Below, in pieces: positions 25,980 through 33,879 of a stretch of 64,000 bases of DNA. The stretch covers positions 5,401,501 through 5,465,500 of the forward strand of contig NZ_JAQGPL010000001.1 of NCBI RefSeq assembly GCF_028826105.1, in the 5' to 3' direction. The translations under genes were made by a program, and so were the position numbers. Source of the DNA: Paenibacillus humicola (GTDB lineage: Bacteria > Bacillota > Bacilli > Paenibacillales > Paenibacillaceae). Positions within the stretch are counted from its first letter, which is position 1; the number at the start of each line of letters is the position of its first letter. The notes beneath the pieces were generated by a model that did no database searches, was not told the origin of the DNA, and saw only the letters and a program-made list of their open reading frames with translations.

Positions 25980-27512
25980 TTAACGCCCGACTTGGCCGGT
26001 TCCGTTAATGAGTTTATCGAGAACCTGATCGAAGGTGGTCATAAATCGTGCCGCCGCGCTGTAGGCGTGCTGGAATTTAATCAAATTCGACATCTCTTCG
26101 TCGAGCGATACGCCGCTTACGGAGGCCCTTCTCGAATCCGCCTGATCGACCAAATCCTGCGCGTTATCCGTTTGACGGCTGGCTTCGCCGGACTGTACGC
26201 CGAGCGCGCCGACGATCGATTGGTAAAAGTCGCCGAGCGTCGCATTCGCAATCCCTTTTCCGCTTGCCGTCTGGTCGATGGTCATCACGGCGTTGCCGGC
26301 ATCGGCCATAAGGAGCGCGAGCGTATTGTTGCCTTTGATCACCGTCGTCCCGCCTGACGTCGTCTCCGTGCGCATGGAAGCCGCGATCAGCGAATCGTCG
26401 GCGGCAATGGCCGCATTAAGCTGAATATTGCCCGCCGTAATAACGCCTCCTGGCGAACCGGCCGTAAAAAAATCCAGCCCCGCCGTCGCCGGATCCTTCA
26501 GCGTATAACCAAGCTTGTGCAGGCCGTTAATCCCGTTAACCGTCATGACGGTATCCGCCGCCAGCGGTACCGTCTGGCCGGGCAGTACCGAACCGGCCGG
26601 TATCGTCACCTGGAACGGCCCGTTGGCAAGCGTGTTGGCGAGTGTGTCCAGCTGCCGGCTGTAATCGGCTACATACTGATCTCTTGAGACGAACAGGCCG
26701 TGAATTTCCCCGGCGTTCAAATCGCCCGAGTTCATTGCGTTTGCGGCAGCCGCGGCGGTAAGCGGAACGACGGCCGTCCCTTGAAGCAGGCTCGCATTGC
26801 CCATCGAAATATTGTAGCCTTGAGGCGTATCGGTTACGGTTATATTAATGGCTTTTGAAATTTGATCCGTCAGCAGATCGCGCTGATCCCGCAAATCGTT
26901 GGCGTCGTCGCCGAGGCTTTCTACCCGCTGAATTGCTTGGTTTAACGACGAAATCATACTGAGCTTGGAGTTTACATCGCTTAATTTGACGTCGATATCC
27001 TGCGTGAGACTGCCGCTCAAATCCGACAATTGTTTGCTTGTATGATTCAGCGCGTCCGTAAGCGCGCTTGCGGTTTCGCGCACGATTTTACGGGCGGATT
27101 CGTTTTCCGGATCTTTACTGAGATCGGACCAGGAGGACCAGAATTTCTCCAGAACGGTCCGGAAGCCGGAGTCGGAGGGCTCGTTTACGATCCCTTCCAG
27201 CTTGGATAGCGTATCCGCACGAACGGACCAGTCGCCGAGATTTTTGTTTTCGCCGCGAAACTGGTCGTCGAGGAACTGCTCCCTGATTCTTGTAATAGAA
27301 TCAAACTCGACGCCCATCCCGATTTGACCGGGTGTATTCGACCGCGACATGCCGAAAGCTTCGAGCGATCGGGCCGCCGTCATGTTCACGGTCTGCCTGG
27401 AATATCCTTCGGTGTTCGCATTGGCAATGTTGTGGCCTGTCGTGTTCAAAGCTGCTTGCTGCGTCAACAGGCTGCTTTTGGCTACCTCTAAGCCGTGAAA
27501 GGTTGACCTCAT
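25980..27512 (-). CDS. flgK: Flagellar hook-associated protein 1
   Basis: First junction protein on the hook. The 510 residues start MRSTFHGLEVAKSSLLTQQA, then LNTTGHNIANANTEGYSRQT, the universal N-terminal rod/hook motif, and end VSLDEEMSNLIKFQHAYSAA, ARFMTTFDQVLDKLINGTG, the universal C-terminus. The ATG at 27512 has AGAGG upstream; the open frame to 27644 is not supported by homology. It is followed by flgL. A sigma-D-like site lies about 120-145 bases upstream, in the gap after the hpf terminator, which separates flgK from flgN unlike in Bacillus subtilis. Confidence 0.96.
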   Translation of the reverse strand: MRSTFHGLEVAKSSLLTQQAALNTTGHNIANANTEGYSRQTVNMTAARSLEAFGMSRSNTPGQIGMGVEFDSITRIREQFLDDQFRGENKNLGDWSVRADTLSKLEGIVNEPSDSGFRTVLEKFWSSWSDLSKDPENESARKIVRETASALTDALNHTSKQLSDLSGSLTQDIDVKLSDVNSKLSMISSLNQAIQRVESLGDDANDLRDQRDLLTDQISKAINITVTDTPQGYNISMGNASLLQGTAVVPLTAAAAANAMNSGDLNAGEIHGLFVSRDQYVADYSRQLDTLANTLANGPFQVTIPAGSVLPGQTVPLAADTVMTVNGINGLHKLGYTLKDPATAGLDFFTAGSPGGVITAGNIQLNAAIAADDSLIAASMRTETTSGGTTVIKGNNTLALLMADAGNAVMTIDQTASGKGIANATLGDFYQSIVGALGVQSGEASRQTDNAQDLVDQADSRRASVSGVSLDEEMSNLIKFQHAYSAAARFMTTFDQVLDKLINGTGQVGR

Positions 27513-27630
27513 AAATGACCTCTTTCCCCAGGCTAACGCGAAATGGTGACTGAACGGGCGCATCGCCTGCGCAGGTTGCTTGATTGGATAATTCCATTGT
27601 TGCCGACGTTGAAAATCATTCTGTAATCTG

Positions 27631-27658
27631 TTATCGGATTCCATTTTGCGAATTGTTA
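27631..27658 (-). promoter_or_regulatory. Possible sigma-D promoter of flgK-flgL
   Basis: Minus strand TAAC (27655-27658), 16 bases, TCCGATAA (27631-27638). Two mismatches from the -10 and one from the -35, so weaker than the hag and fliD sites, but it lies in the only gap where a flgK promoter is required. Confidence 0.4.
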
Positions 27659-27704
27659 TAGCAAGGCGTTAGTGACTTTTATGGAGCTGCTTATTTAAAA
27701 ACGC

Positions 27705-27737
27705 CAAAAGGGCGGCGCTTCCGAAGAAGCCCGCCCT
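27705..27737 (-). terminator. Terminator of hpf
   Basis: Strong minus-strand hairpin GGGCGG-GCTTC-TTCG-GAAGC-G-CCGCCC with a UUCG tetraloop, followed by TTTT. It lies 20 bases after the hpf stop. Confidence 0.75.
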
Positions 27738-27757
27738 GCCGTTTGCTCGTTTATGGA

Positions 27758-28306
27758 TTAACCGTGCTCGATAAGTCCGTATTTGCCGTCGTTTCGTTTA
27801 TAAACGACATTAACCTCCTTGGTGGCGGAATTGGCGAAGACAAAAAACGAATGTCCGACCATATTCATCTGGAGAATCGCCTCTTCCACATCCATCGGCT
27901 TCAGCTTAAATCTTTTCGTCCGCACGAGTTCCAATTCGTCCTCTTCTTCCAGAGTGCGCACGGCCGTCCCTTCGTCCTTAAACAGTGTACGTATTCCGCT
28001 TTCCATCCGAACCTTCCGGTTCAGCTTCGTCTTGTGCTTGCGGATTTGCCGTTCCAGTTTGTCGACAATCAGGTCGATCGAAGCGTACATATCATCCTTT
28101 TTCTCTTCAGCGCGCAGCAGGGCGCCGCCCGGCAGCGGAATCGTAACCTCCACCGCATGCTTGCCCTTCGTTACCGACATCGTTACATTTGTTTCGGAAG
28201 GAATTGGTGCTTCAAAATACTTGTCCAGGCGGTTCAGTTTTTTCTCGACATAATCGCGCATTGCGTCAGTCACCTGAATGTGTGAGCCTCGAATATTGTA
28301 TTTCAT
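27758..28306 (-). CDS. hpf: Long-form ribosome hibernation promoting factor
   Basis: Binds and dimerises 70S ribosomes in stationary phase. The 182 residues contain an N-terminal HPF/YfiA domain (MKYNIRGSHIQVTDAMRDYV, then KHAVEVTIPLPGGALLRAEE) and the C-terminal dimerisation domain of the long form (IVRTKRFKLKP-like VRTKRFKLKPMDVEEAILQM, NMVGHSFFVFANSATKEVNV). The ATG at 28306 with AAAGGAGG seven bases upstream is better than the ATG at 28312. It is monocistronic, with its own extended -10 promoter and a terminator. Confidence 0.95.
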   Translation of the reverse strand: MKYNIRGSHIQVTDAMRDYVEKKLNRLDKYFEAPIPSETNVTMSVTKGKHAVEVTIPLPGGALLRAEEKKDDMYASIDLIVDKLERQIRKHKTKLNRKVRMESGIRTLFKDEGTAVRTLEEEDELELVRTKRFKLKPMDVEEAILQMNMVGHSFFVFANSATKEVNVVYKRNDGKYGLIEHG

Positions 28307-28331
28307 GAGCATTCCTCCTTTACATGGCCTT

Positions 28332-28361
28332 ATTATACCATACTCAGAGAGGCTCGCCCAA
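28332..28361 (-). promoter_or_regulatory. Extended -10 promoter of hpf
   Basis: Minus strand TTGGGC (28356-28361), 18 bases, TGGTATAAT with TATAAT at 28332-28337 preceded by the TGN extension. The hpf start is 26 bases downstream of the -10. Confidence 0.65.
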
Positions 28362-28430
28362 ATTATTTTCTGTTTCTTTTGAATTTTTAGACAATTAATG
28401 TTTCACGTCGTTTATCGTTTATAAACACAC

Positions 28431-28455
28431 AAAAAGCCCCGAATAACCGGGGCTT
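28431..28455 (-). terminator. Intrinsic terminator of cspA
   Basis: Minus-strand AAGCCCCG, six-base loop, CGGGGCTT, followed by TTTG. It lies about 60 bases after the cold-shock gene. Confidence 0.85.
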
Positions 28456-28514
28456 GAAACATGCATTGTTGGTCAATTGTGAACCATCTATCGTGTGGCT
28501 GAGCCAGCCGATGA

Positions 28515-28712
28515 TTACAGTTTGACTACGTTTGCAGCTTGTGGACCGCGTGCGCCTTCCACGATGTCGAACTCGACCGATTGGCCTTCTTCGAGCGTCT
28601 TGAAACCTTCGGATTGGATTGCGGAGAAGTGAACAAATACGTCGCCGCCTTGCTCCGTCTCGATGAATCCATAACCTTTCTCAGCGTTAAACCATTTTAC
28701 TTTACCTTGCAT
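28515..28712 (-). CDS. Cold-shock protein, CspA family
   Basis: Single OB-fold nucleic-acid chaperone of 65 residues: [18 protein letters not shown], with RNP1 (KGYGFI) and RNP2 (VFVHFS) motifs, and the usual [20 protein letters not shown] end. It is monocistronic with its own promoter and terminator, placed between flgN and hpf. The ribosome site AAGGG is about nine bases upstream. Which of the organism's csp paralogues this is cannot be told from the window. Confidence 0.96.
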   Translation of the reverse strand: MQGKVKWFNAEKGYGFIETEQGGDVFVHFSAIQSEGFKTLEEGQSVEFDIVEGARGPQAANVVKL

Positions 28713-28773
28713 TCAGAACATTCCCTTCATCTTCAAATAGCTGCGAGTTCACAATAGCGTGGCCCACAAATCG

Positions 28774-28803
28774 ACTATACCATCGGCGTCACACAATTGT
28801 CAA
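28774..28803 (-). promoter_or_regulatory. Sigma-A promoter of the cold-shock gene
   Basis: Minus strand perfect TTGACA (28798-28803), 18 bases, TGGTATAGT with TATAGT at 28774-28779 and a TGN extension. It gives a leader of about 55 bases before the csp ATG. Confidence 0.75.
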
Positions 28804-28884
28804 CTTTTTTATGTAAGCGAATTCATACCCTGCGGACCGCCTGATCCGGGCACGATGCTGATCTTCAGGATGAGGCGCGGCCGG

Positions 28885-29382
28885 TCACGCTTTTTTGTCA
28901 AACCAACCCGTCGGGCGGTTCCCGCCGCTGTGCTGCATCGGATGCCGGTACACGATATCCTCAAGCGGTTTTTCAACCAGAAGATCGATCGAATAATCAA
29001 TAAAACGAAGCGATTGCGAAATGAGCTGCTGGTTCAGCTCGTTCACGCTTTTCAGCTTCGCGAGCTTATCGGCCAGCCCGCGCTGCAGCTCCAGCAGCAC
29101 GGTCTTCTCCTGCGGATTCGAGACGGTCCGGATCATGTCGCTTAGTTTGGCGTTGCGCGTCCGGAAACCCATTTTCGAAAAATACAGGTTCGCCAGCGTC
29201 ATCCGCTTGCGCTCCAGCTCTTCCGCCTGCTGCACCAGCTTGCGTTCTTTGAGCGTAATGGCGCTAAGCCGCTCGATATCGTTATGGACGAGAACGGGCG
29301 TTTTCTGGTTGGCCGTCTCCAGCAAACGTTCAACCAGCTCCTGCTGCTCCCGCAGCGTATCCGCGATGGTTCGGCTGTCCAT
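28885..29382 (-). CDS. flgN: Flagellar export chaperone FlgN
   Basis: Chaperone expected to bind FlgK and FlgL before export. The 165 residues are almost wholly helical: MDSRTIADTLREQQELVERL, an ALTLKERKLVQQ-type centre (AITLKERKLVQQAEELERKR) and LKSVNELNQQLISQSLRFID, typical of the FlgN family. It lies 20 bases after flgM, as in Bacillus subtilis (yvyG). FlgK and FlgL, its expected clients, are separated from it here by cspA and hpf. Confidence 0.88.
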   Translation of the reverse strand: MDSRTIADTLREQQELVERLLETANQKTPVLVHNDIERLSAITLKERKLVQQAEELERKRMTLANLYFSKMGFRTRNAKLSDMIRTVSNPQEKTVLLELQRGLADKLAKLKSVNELNQQLISQSLRFIDYSIDLLVEKPLEDIVYRHPMQHSGGNRPTGWFDKKA

Positions 29383-29402
29383 TAACGCTCACCCTTGTCC
29401 CG

Positions 29403-29666
29403 TTATTTAATGAAAGGCCAAACCTTCTCGGCGATTTTGCCGGCGTCGACGTAGTAGGTGCCCGATGCGACTTCCTTCTTCAGCTCGTTGATTCTGCTGA
29501 TCCGCTCGTCTTTGCCGGCCTGGCTGGTCGAAAGCATTTCCTGCGCCTCCGCCGATATATGCACCTGATCCGTTTGCCGTTTGCGGCTCGTGCCGGGCGA
29601 GCGGCTTTCGGTCTGCTTCTGGTACGAATTGACGGCGCTCACGCGGGACGGTTCATTTATTTTCAT
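29403..29666 (-). CDS. flgM: Anti-sigma-D factor FlgM
   Basis: Holds sigma-D inactive until the hook is complete, then is exported or degraded. The 87 residues begin MKINEPSRVSAVNSYQKQ (the IN...V..Y typical of Gram-positive FlgM) and end RISRINELKKEVASGTYYVDAGKIAEKVW, the conserved sigma-binding C-terminal helices. A sigma-D-like promoter precedes it, giving the usual feedback loop. GAGGTG is six bases before the ATG. Confidence 0.93.
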   Translation of the reverse strand: MKINEPSRVSAVNSYQKQTESRSPGTSRKRQTDQVHISAEAQEMLSTSQAGKDERISRINELKKEVASGTYYVDAGKIAEKVWPFIK

Positions 29667-29738
29667 TTGGCTTCACCTCTTTATTTGACCCGAAAAGTCA
29701 AACCGCTTTATCCGATGCTCCAACTTGGTTTCCCTAGA

Positions 29739-29773
29739 AATCAAAAAACCGACCCTTTACAAGTATTATCGGC
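29739..29773 (-). terminator. Possible weak terminator after yvyF
   Basis: Minus strand GGCCGA ... TCGGTT followed by a run of T (CGGTTTTTT). The stem is only about six pairs with G-U pairs and a long loop, and it overlaps the -10 of the flgM sigma-D-like site. Confidence 0.35.
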
Positions 29774-29792
29774 CTTTTCGCTATAAATGTTA
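29766..29792 (-). promoter_or_regulatory. Sigma-D-like promoter of flgM
   Basis: Minus strand TAAC (29789-29792), 15 bases, GCCGATAA (29766-29773); one mismatch in each element from TAAA-N15-GCCGATAT. The flgM start is 99 bases downstream. Confidence 0.6.
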
Positions 29793-29827
29793 TAGACCTC
29801 CCGGCCCGAATGAAAAGGACTTCCTCC

Positions 29828-30241
29828 TCATTTATCCCACAGCCGGTCTTTGATCTGATAGGACCCTTGACCCTGTTCCCTTGATTTCTCCGCCTCGGAT
29901 ACCATGTTCTTCCGGAGCCGGTCCGTGTCCTTGGCAAGCTTATTGCGGCAATCTGCGCAAATATGGCTTTCCCGAATGAGCGTACCGCAAAGCTCGCAAG
30001 GATACCCGAGATTGGGCGCGCCGACCAGCGATATTCGCCCCTCGCGGATAAACCGTGTTATCTGCTTCGCCGAAACACCCGTTGCCTCGGACAGCTCCTG
30101 CGTCGTGGCGCCTCTGTTCCTGCGCAAATAGTCGGCGCACAGCGCATACTCGCGGTCGATTTCTTTGATGCAAGCCGGACAGACGTCCCGAAAATTTTTG
30201 GTAAACAGCTTTCCGCAACGAGGACAGTTATCGACATTCAT
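29828..30241 (-). CDS. yvyF: YvyF/TIGR03826 family flagellar-operon protein
   Basis: A 137-residue protein with two zinc-binding cysteine pairs and a DNA-binding-like centre: MNVDNCPRCGKLFTKNFRDV with CPACIKEI (zinc knuckle 1), a helix-turn-helix-like segment (GATTQELSEATGVSAKQITR) and YPCELCGTLIRESHICADCR (zinc knuckle 2). Members are always found in the comF-flgM region of Bacillales and are thought to be regulators. The ATG at 30241 is preferred for GAGGGGGGG just upstream; the open frame to 30325 lacks support. It lies upstream of flgM. Confidence 0.85.
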   Translation of the reverse strand: MNVDNCPRCGKLFTKNFRDVCPACIKEIDREYALCADYLRRNRGATTQELSEATGVSAKQITRFIREGRISLVGAPNLGYPCELCGTLIRESHICADCRNKLAKDTDRLRKNMVSEAEKSREQGQGSYQIKDRLWDK

Positions 30242-30284
30242 GCCTGGCCCCCCCTCTCTCTCCCATTCGCTTATCAGTAGCTTT

Positions 30285-30313
30285 ATTGTACTGGATTGTC
30301 CGACAATTTTCAT
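30285..30313 (-). promoter_or_regulatory. Possible promoter of yvyF with a palindrome in its spacer
   Basis: Minus strand ATGAAA (30308-30313), 17 bases, TACAAT (30285-30290). The spacer contains the perfect palindrome ATTGT-CCG-ACAAT (plus-strand view, 30295-30307), a possible operator. The -35 is weak. Confidence 0.4.
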
Positions 30314-30387
30314 CATTTTTTCCAATCCGGGAAGCTGCGCTTCGCCCCGGCATCGGAAGCGGTCTAGACGTGTCGTGGAGAGGCGGC

Positions 30388-30419
30388 AAGGAGGCGCGGC
30401 TGAAAAGCGATGCCTCCTT
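30388..30419. repeat. 8-bp inverted repeat between comFC and yvyF
   Basis: AAGGAGGC (30388-30395) and GCCTCCTT (30412-30419) flank a 16-base loop just after the comFC stop. There is no T run, so it is at most a weak terminator or mRNA 3' stem. Confidence 0.35.
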
Positions 30420-30430
30420 CTCGGGAAAGC

Positions 30431-31285
30431 TTAGGAACGCGCGAGAGTGAGGACGTATATTTCCGGGCGGAAGCGGCGAAGACCGGGGGTGCCGGCGAGC
30501 GCCGCGGCACAGGCGTTGACCGTGCCGCCGGTCGTATAGATGTCGTCAACCAGCAGGATCCTCATCCGGCCGGTACCGCGGAAATCGGCGGTTACTCCCG
30601 CCCCGTTTCGGATTTCGCGGACGTTGGGCTGATCGTAAGCAGCGAGATCCGCCTCGAATAAATCTCTGGTATCGCGCAGCCGGTCTCCTCTCGTTTTGAA
30701 GCTTTGCTTGGCGCTATGCCTCGTGCGGCGAAGCGCTTCTACGACCGGGATCCCGGAAAGTCCGGCAATATGAACAGCAAACCTTTCCGCCTGATTGAAG
30801 CCCCGTTCGGCCAGCCGCTCGGCGCTGAGCGGCACGGGAACGACGGCGTCGAAGCCGAACGAAGCATCGCGGCCGCCGAGCTCGGCAAGCATCAGGATAT
30901 AAGCGACCTGCATCATGCCGCCTAGCAGCGGGGCGAGCGCTTCGTGCCCGCGGTATTTGTACAGCGCCAGCAGCCCGCGAATGAACGCATTGTAGCGCAC
31001 TGCGCTGCGGCTCAGCACGAAAGCGGCGTCGCTGCGCCGCCGGCAGTCTCCGCACGCTTCGGGCCGCCCGCAAACGGGACACTCGATCCGCGTAATCCAT
31101 GGCACCTGCGCGGCACATTCTGAGCATAGTCCGCGCAGCCCCATGCCGGCAGCGTAAACGTCCGGCTTTCGGCGGTATTCTCGGGCGCATGCGAGGCAGA
31201 CATGCGGCGCCGGAGATAGAAGGCCAGCGGCGGAATGCAGCAGCTTCGGGTAAGACGTTTTCAACACTTGCCATATACCTGACAA
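30431..31285 (-). CDS. comFC: ComF family phosphoribosyltransferase-like protein
   Basis: Accessory protein of DNA uptake during competence, with a PRPP-type fold. The 284 residues have an N-terminal zinc-ribbon (CLACAREY, then LCSECAAQ, then CPVCGRPEACGDCRR) and a C-terminal PRTase domain with VVPVPLSAERLAERGFNQAE and the PRPP loop RILLVDDIYTTGGTVNA. It starts at TTG 31285, supported by GGAGAG seven bases upstream; no ATG is in place. It is downstream of comFA, but 96 bases separate the two. No comFB was found between them. Confidence 0.9.
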   Translation of the reverse strand: MSGIWQVLKTSYPKLLHSAAGLLSPAPHVCLACAREYRRKPDVYAAGMGLRGLCSECAAQVPWITRIECPVCGRPEACGDCRRRSDAAFVLSRSAVRYNAFIRGLLALYKYRGHEALAPLLGGMMQVAYILMLAELGGRDASFGFDAVVPVPLSAERLAERGFNQAERFAVHIAGLSGIPVVEALRRTRHSAKQSFKTRGDRLRDTRDLFEADLAAYDQPNVREIRNGAGVTADFRGTGRMRILLVDDIYTTGGTVNACAAALAGTPGLRRFRPEIYVLTLARS

Positions 31286-31381
31286 TTTGCCGCTCTCCTT
31301 CCGATTGCAAACGATCCCGAACGCGAAGTGGAACCGGGTTGTGATAAATGATCTTGAGCCGTATTGTTGTAGCGGTCTCCC

Positions 31382-33697
31382 TCACGAATTGGCCGGATGC
31401 AAGTAGCCTTTTCGGGCCGCCAAAGCATTCATGCGGCGGATTTGACGGATCGCCAGCCGCTGAGAGCGGGTGCGCGCCGGTGCGCAAAAATAGACGCTTC
31501 CCGCCGGATCGTCTTTGGCTCGCCCAGCCCTTCCCGCCATTTGAACGAGCGCGGCGTCGTCAAACTGCTGGCTGTCGGCGTCCAAAATAAAGACATCGCT
31601 TTTCGGCACGGTGACGCCCCGTTCGAGAATCGTCGTCGTGACGAGCACCCGGATGGTCCGGTCGCGAAACTGCAGCACTTTGTCGCGGCGCTCTCCGTCC
31701 TTGGACGACGTTCCTCCGACCGGCACATCCGGAAGCAGCTGCCTAAGCCGTTTCACCAGCGAATCGATATGGGCAATTTTCTGCACGAATACAAATAACT
31801 GTGCTCCGCGGTCAACGGACGACCGAATCGCCTTCGAGAACGGCCGGGGCAGGCTGTGGCGGCGAAGCAGCTCCTGAACCGGAGGAAGCCGCAGCGTGAC
31901 GGGTACCGGAAGAGGGTGGCGGTGGAACCGGACGGGAACCCGCGCATGCGCCAGCCTGCCCTTTTCCGCCTCGCGTCTTAACGACGCCGGCGGCGTGGCG
32001 GTAAGCAGCACCGTGACGCCGTCCGGTGCGCATACCTTTTCCGCGGCATAATGAAGCATCGGATCGCCGTGGAATGGAAACGCATCGAGCTCGTCGATAA
32101 CGACGAGGTCGAATGCACCGGCGAAACGAAGCAGCTGATGCGTTGTCGCGAGCGTAATCTCGCCGTTGTCCCAGCGCTGCGGGCTGCCGCCGTACAAGGC
32201 GGTGACGGAACGGTCCGGGAACGCCCGCCGGATCCGCGGCTCCAGCTCCAGCACGACGTCCCGCCGCGGCGTGGCAATCAGCGCCCTCCCGCCGCGCAGG
32301 ATGCTCGATTCGATAAGCGGAAACATCATTTCTGTTTTTCCGGCGCCCGTGACAGCCCATAACAAAAACCGGCGCTTCGGGCGCCCGGTCCGGTCCGCGG
32401 TCTGACCAGCCGCCGTTAGCGCTGCGGCGCAGCCGGCGACAGCGGACCGCCATGCGGCAATCAGGGGACGAGCGAGTTCACGCAATCCGCGCGAGGCCGT
32501 CGAAGAAGATGACGCGGAAAGCCGGGAGGATTGTTTTGTACCGGGGACCGGTAATTCAGACGCTCTCGTGCCGACTCGCGGGCCCTCCTCCGCCCGCGCG
32601 GCCAGAGCGTGAAAGCGGCGGGAAAACCTGCTTCCAAACCCGTTGCGTCCGTCTACCGGGAAATCGTCCGACTCGATGTAGCGGAGAGCCGCTGCGGCGG
32701 CGGCTTCCTGCGCCGCGCTCAGCTTCCAGGGCGCCAGACGCGCGCGAATTGCCGCGCTGTCGGCGCGGGGCTGCGGCGGACCCGGCTTCTGCGCGGGCTC
32801 CGCTGCCGTAACGGCCGGCGGCAGGGGCTTGTCCGGCAGGCCGAGGATGAGCAGTCCGCATTCGCGGCTGCGGCCCATGGCGAGGCATGCCTCGCAGTAG
32901 GCGCACATGCGCCCGCACGCGGCGCATGGCGTGCGGCGCATGCGCGCCGCTCCGCTGCCGCAGCGCATGCAGCGGAGCGCGGCGGCGCGCGGCGCCGCCC
33001 CCCGCAGGCGCGGCAGTGCAGGCGCAGCCTGCCGCGCCTGCGGGGCAAGCGCTCGGCCGAGGCGAAGCCGGCCGAGCAGCGCCGCGAGCTGGAGCGCGGG
33101 AGCCGCCGCGCTCCAGGGCTCCTGCGGCGCGCCGCCGGGCGGCGCGGCCCCGCCCGAGCCGGCGGCGGCGAGCAGGGCGAGCGCCTCGCCGGCGAGCAGC
33201 GCGCGGCCCTGCAGCAGCGCAGCGGCGCGGCAGGCTTCCGCCGCCAGCGCCTGCGCGTCCGCGCCGAGAAGCAGGCGCGGCCCTCCGCCGGCAGCCACGC
33301 GGCATGCGCGGCCGCTCCGGCAAACGACCGGGCGCCCCGCCGCGTCATACGGCTCTCCGCCCACCTGACGGTCGTCCGCACATACGAGACGCACCAGATG
33401 TTCTATCCTTGCGCACACGTCGGCCTCGTTCAGGCGCAGCCCGGATTCTGTCCGCCATTGCTCCACAGCGGCGGACGCAATACCGAGCGGCAGCGGCACC
33501 GACCATAAAACGCAGCAGCGCCCGCTGCTTAGCCGGTTGTCATGGAACGCTTCGGTTGCGTTCATACCATAAGCAGACTTAATCGACTGCTCCCGGAAGC
33601 CGGAATCCAGCCAAAAGGAAAAATCAACCTCCGGAGCGATGCTCCACCGCATGTGTAGTCCATCTTCGGCCTGAAGCACGTATAACCATACCTTCAT
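31382..33697 (-). CDS. comFA: ComFA-like competence helicase, enlarged by Ala-rich and linker insertions
   Basis: Superfamily 2 DNA helicase needed to take up transforming DNA. Of 771 residues, about 450-771 form the helicase: Walker A FLLWAVTGAGKTEMMFP (near 450), DELD box VVIDELDAFPF (near 535), LLTATPP and the QMAGRAGR motif VI. A four-cysteine-type zinc region (CMRCGSG ... CAACGRMCAYCEAC, about 243-271) precedes it. Two regions are odd: an alanine/arginine/leucine-rich stretch (about 130-240) of very high GC, and a low-complexity linker of about 90 residues before Walker A. ComFA of Bacillus subtilis has about 460 residues. The start at 33697 (ATG) has GGAGGGG almost adjacent; a TTG at 33772 is the alternative. 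Confidence 0.85.
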   Translation of the reverse strand: MKVWLYVLQAEDGLHMRWSIAPEVDFSFWLDSGFREQSIKSAYGMNATEAFHDNRLSSGRCCVLWSVPLPLGIASAAVEQWRTESGLRLNEADVCARIEHLVRLVCADDRQVGGEPYDAAGRPVVCRSGRACRVAAGGGPRLLLGADAQALAAEACRAAALLQGRALLAGEALALLAAAGSGGAAPPGGAPQEPWSAAAPALQLAALLGRLRLGRALAPQARQAAPALPRLRGAAPRAAALRCMRCGSGAARMRRTPCAACGRMCAYCEACLAMGRSRECGLLILGLPDKPLPPAVTAAEPAQKPGPPQPRADSAAIRARLAPWKLSAAQEAAAAAALRYIESDDFPVDGRNGFGSRFSRRFHALAARAEEGPRVGTRASELPVPGTKQSSRLSASSSSTASRGLRELARPLIAAWRSAVAGCAAALTAAGQTADRTGRPKRRFLLWAVTGAGKTEMMFPLIESSILRGGRALIATPRRDVVLELEPRIRRAFPDRSVTALYGGSPQRWDNGEITLATTHQLLRFAGAFDLVVIDELDAFPFHGDPMLHYAAEKVCAPDGVTVLLTATPPASLRREAEKGRLAHARVPVRFHRHPLPVPVTLRLPPVQELLRRHSLPRPFSKAIRSSVDRGAQLFVFVQKIAHIDSLVKRLRQLLPDVPVGGTSSKDGERRDKVLQFRDRTIRVLVTTTILERGVTVPKSDVFILDADSQQFDDAALVQMAGRAGRAKDDPAGSVYFCAPARTRSQRLAIRQIRRMNALAARKGYLHPANS

Positions 33698-33775
33698 CCC
33701 CTCCAATTCCCCCTCACCGCGCAAAGACGACCTGAAATTGCCCCGCAGCCCGGCTAGCCTCTTCTCACGCAAAAA

Positions 33776-33823
33776 GAAAAAAGCACACCGGAAGCCGCAT
33801 ACTTGCGGCTAACGGGTGTGCTT
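33776..33823 (-). terminator. Strong terminator in the comFA leader
   Basis: Minus-strand two-part stem: AAGCACACC with GGTGTGCTT outside, AGCCGCA with TGCGGCT inside, followed by a T-rich run. It lies between the promoter at 33851-33879 and the comFA start, so it can end or attenuate comFA transcription. Confidence 0.85.
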
Positions 33824-33850
33824 CACTCGTCCGTCCATCGATTTGTACCG

Positions 33851-33879
33851 ATTATACCGCGTCTCCTCCCTCGTTTCAA
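33851..33879 (-). promoter_or_regulatory. Sigma-A promoter upstream of the comFA leader
   Basis: Minus strand TTGAAA (33874-33879), 17 bases, TATAAT (33851-33856). Transcription would start near 33844, about 20 bases before the terminator stem. Confidence 0.7.

Noticed and set aside
32609..33582. Open plus-strand frames of 230-300 codons opposite comFA
   Set aside because: They arise from the GC-rich, Ala/Arg-coding DNA, which lacks stops in all frames. Products are almost only Arg, Ala, Pro and Gly.
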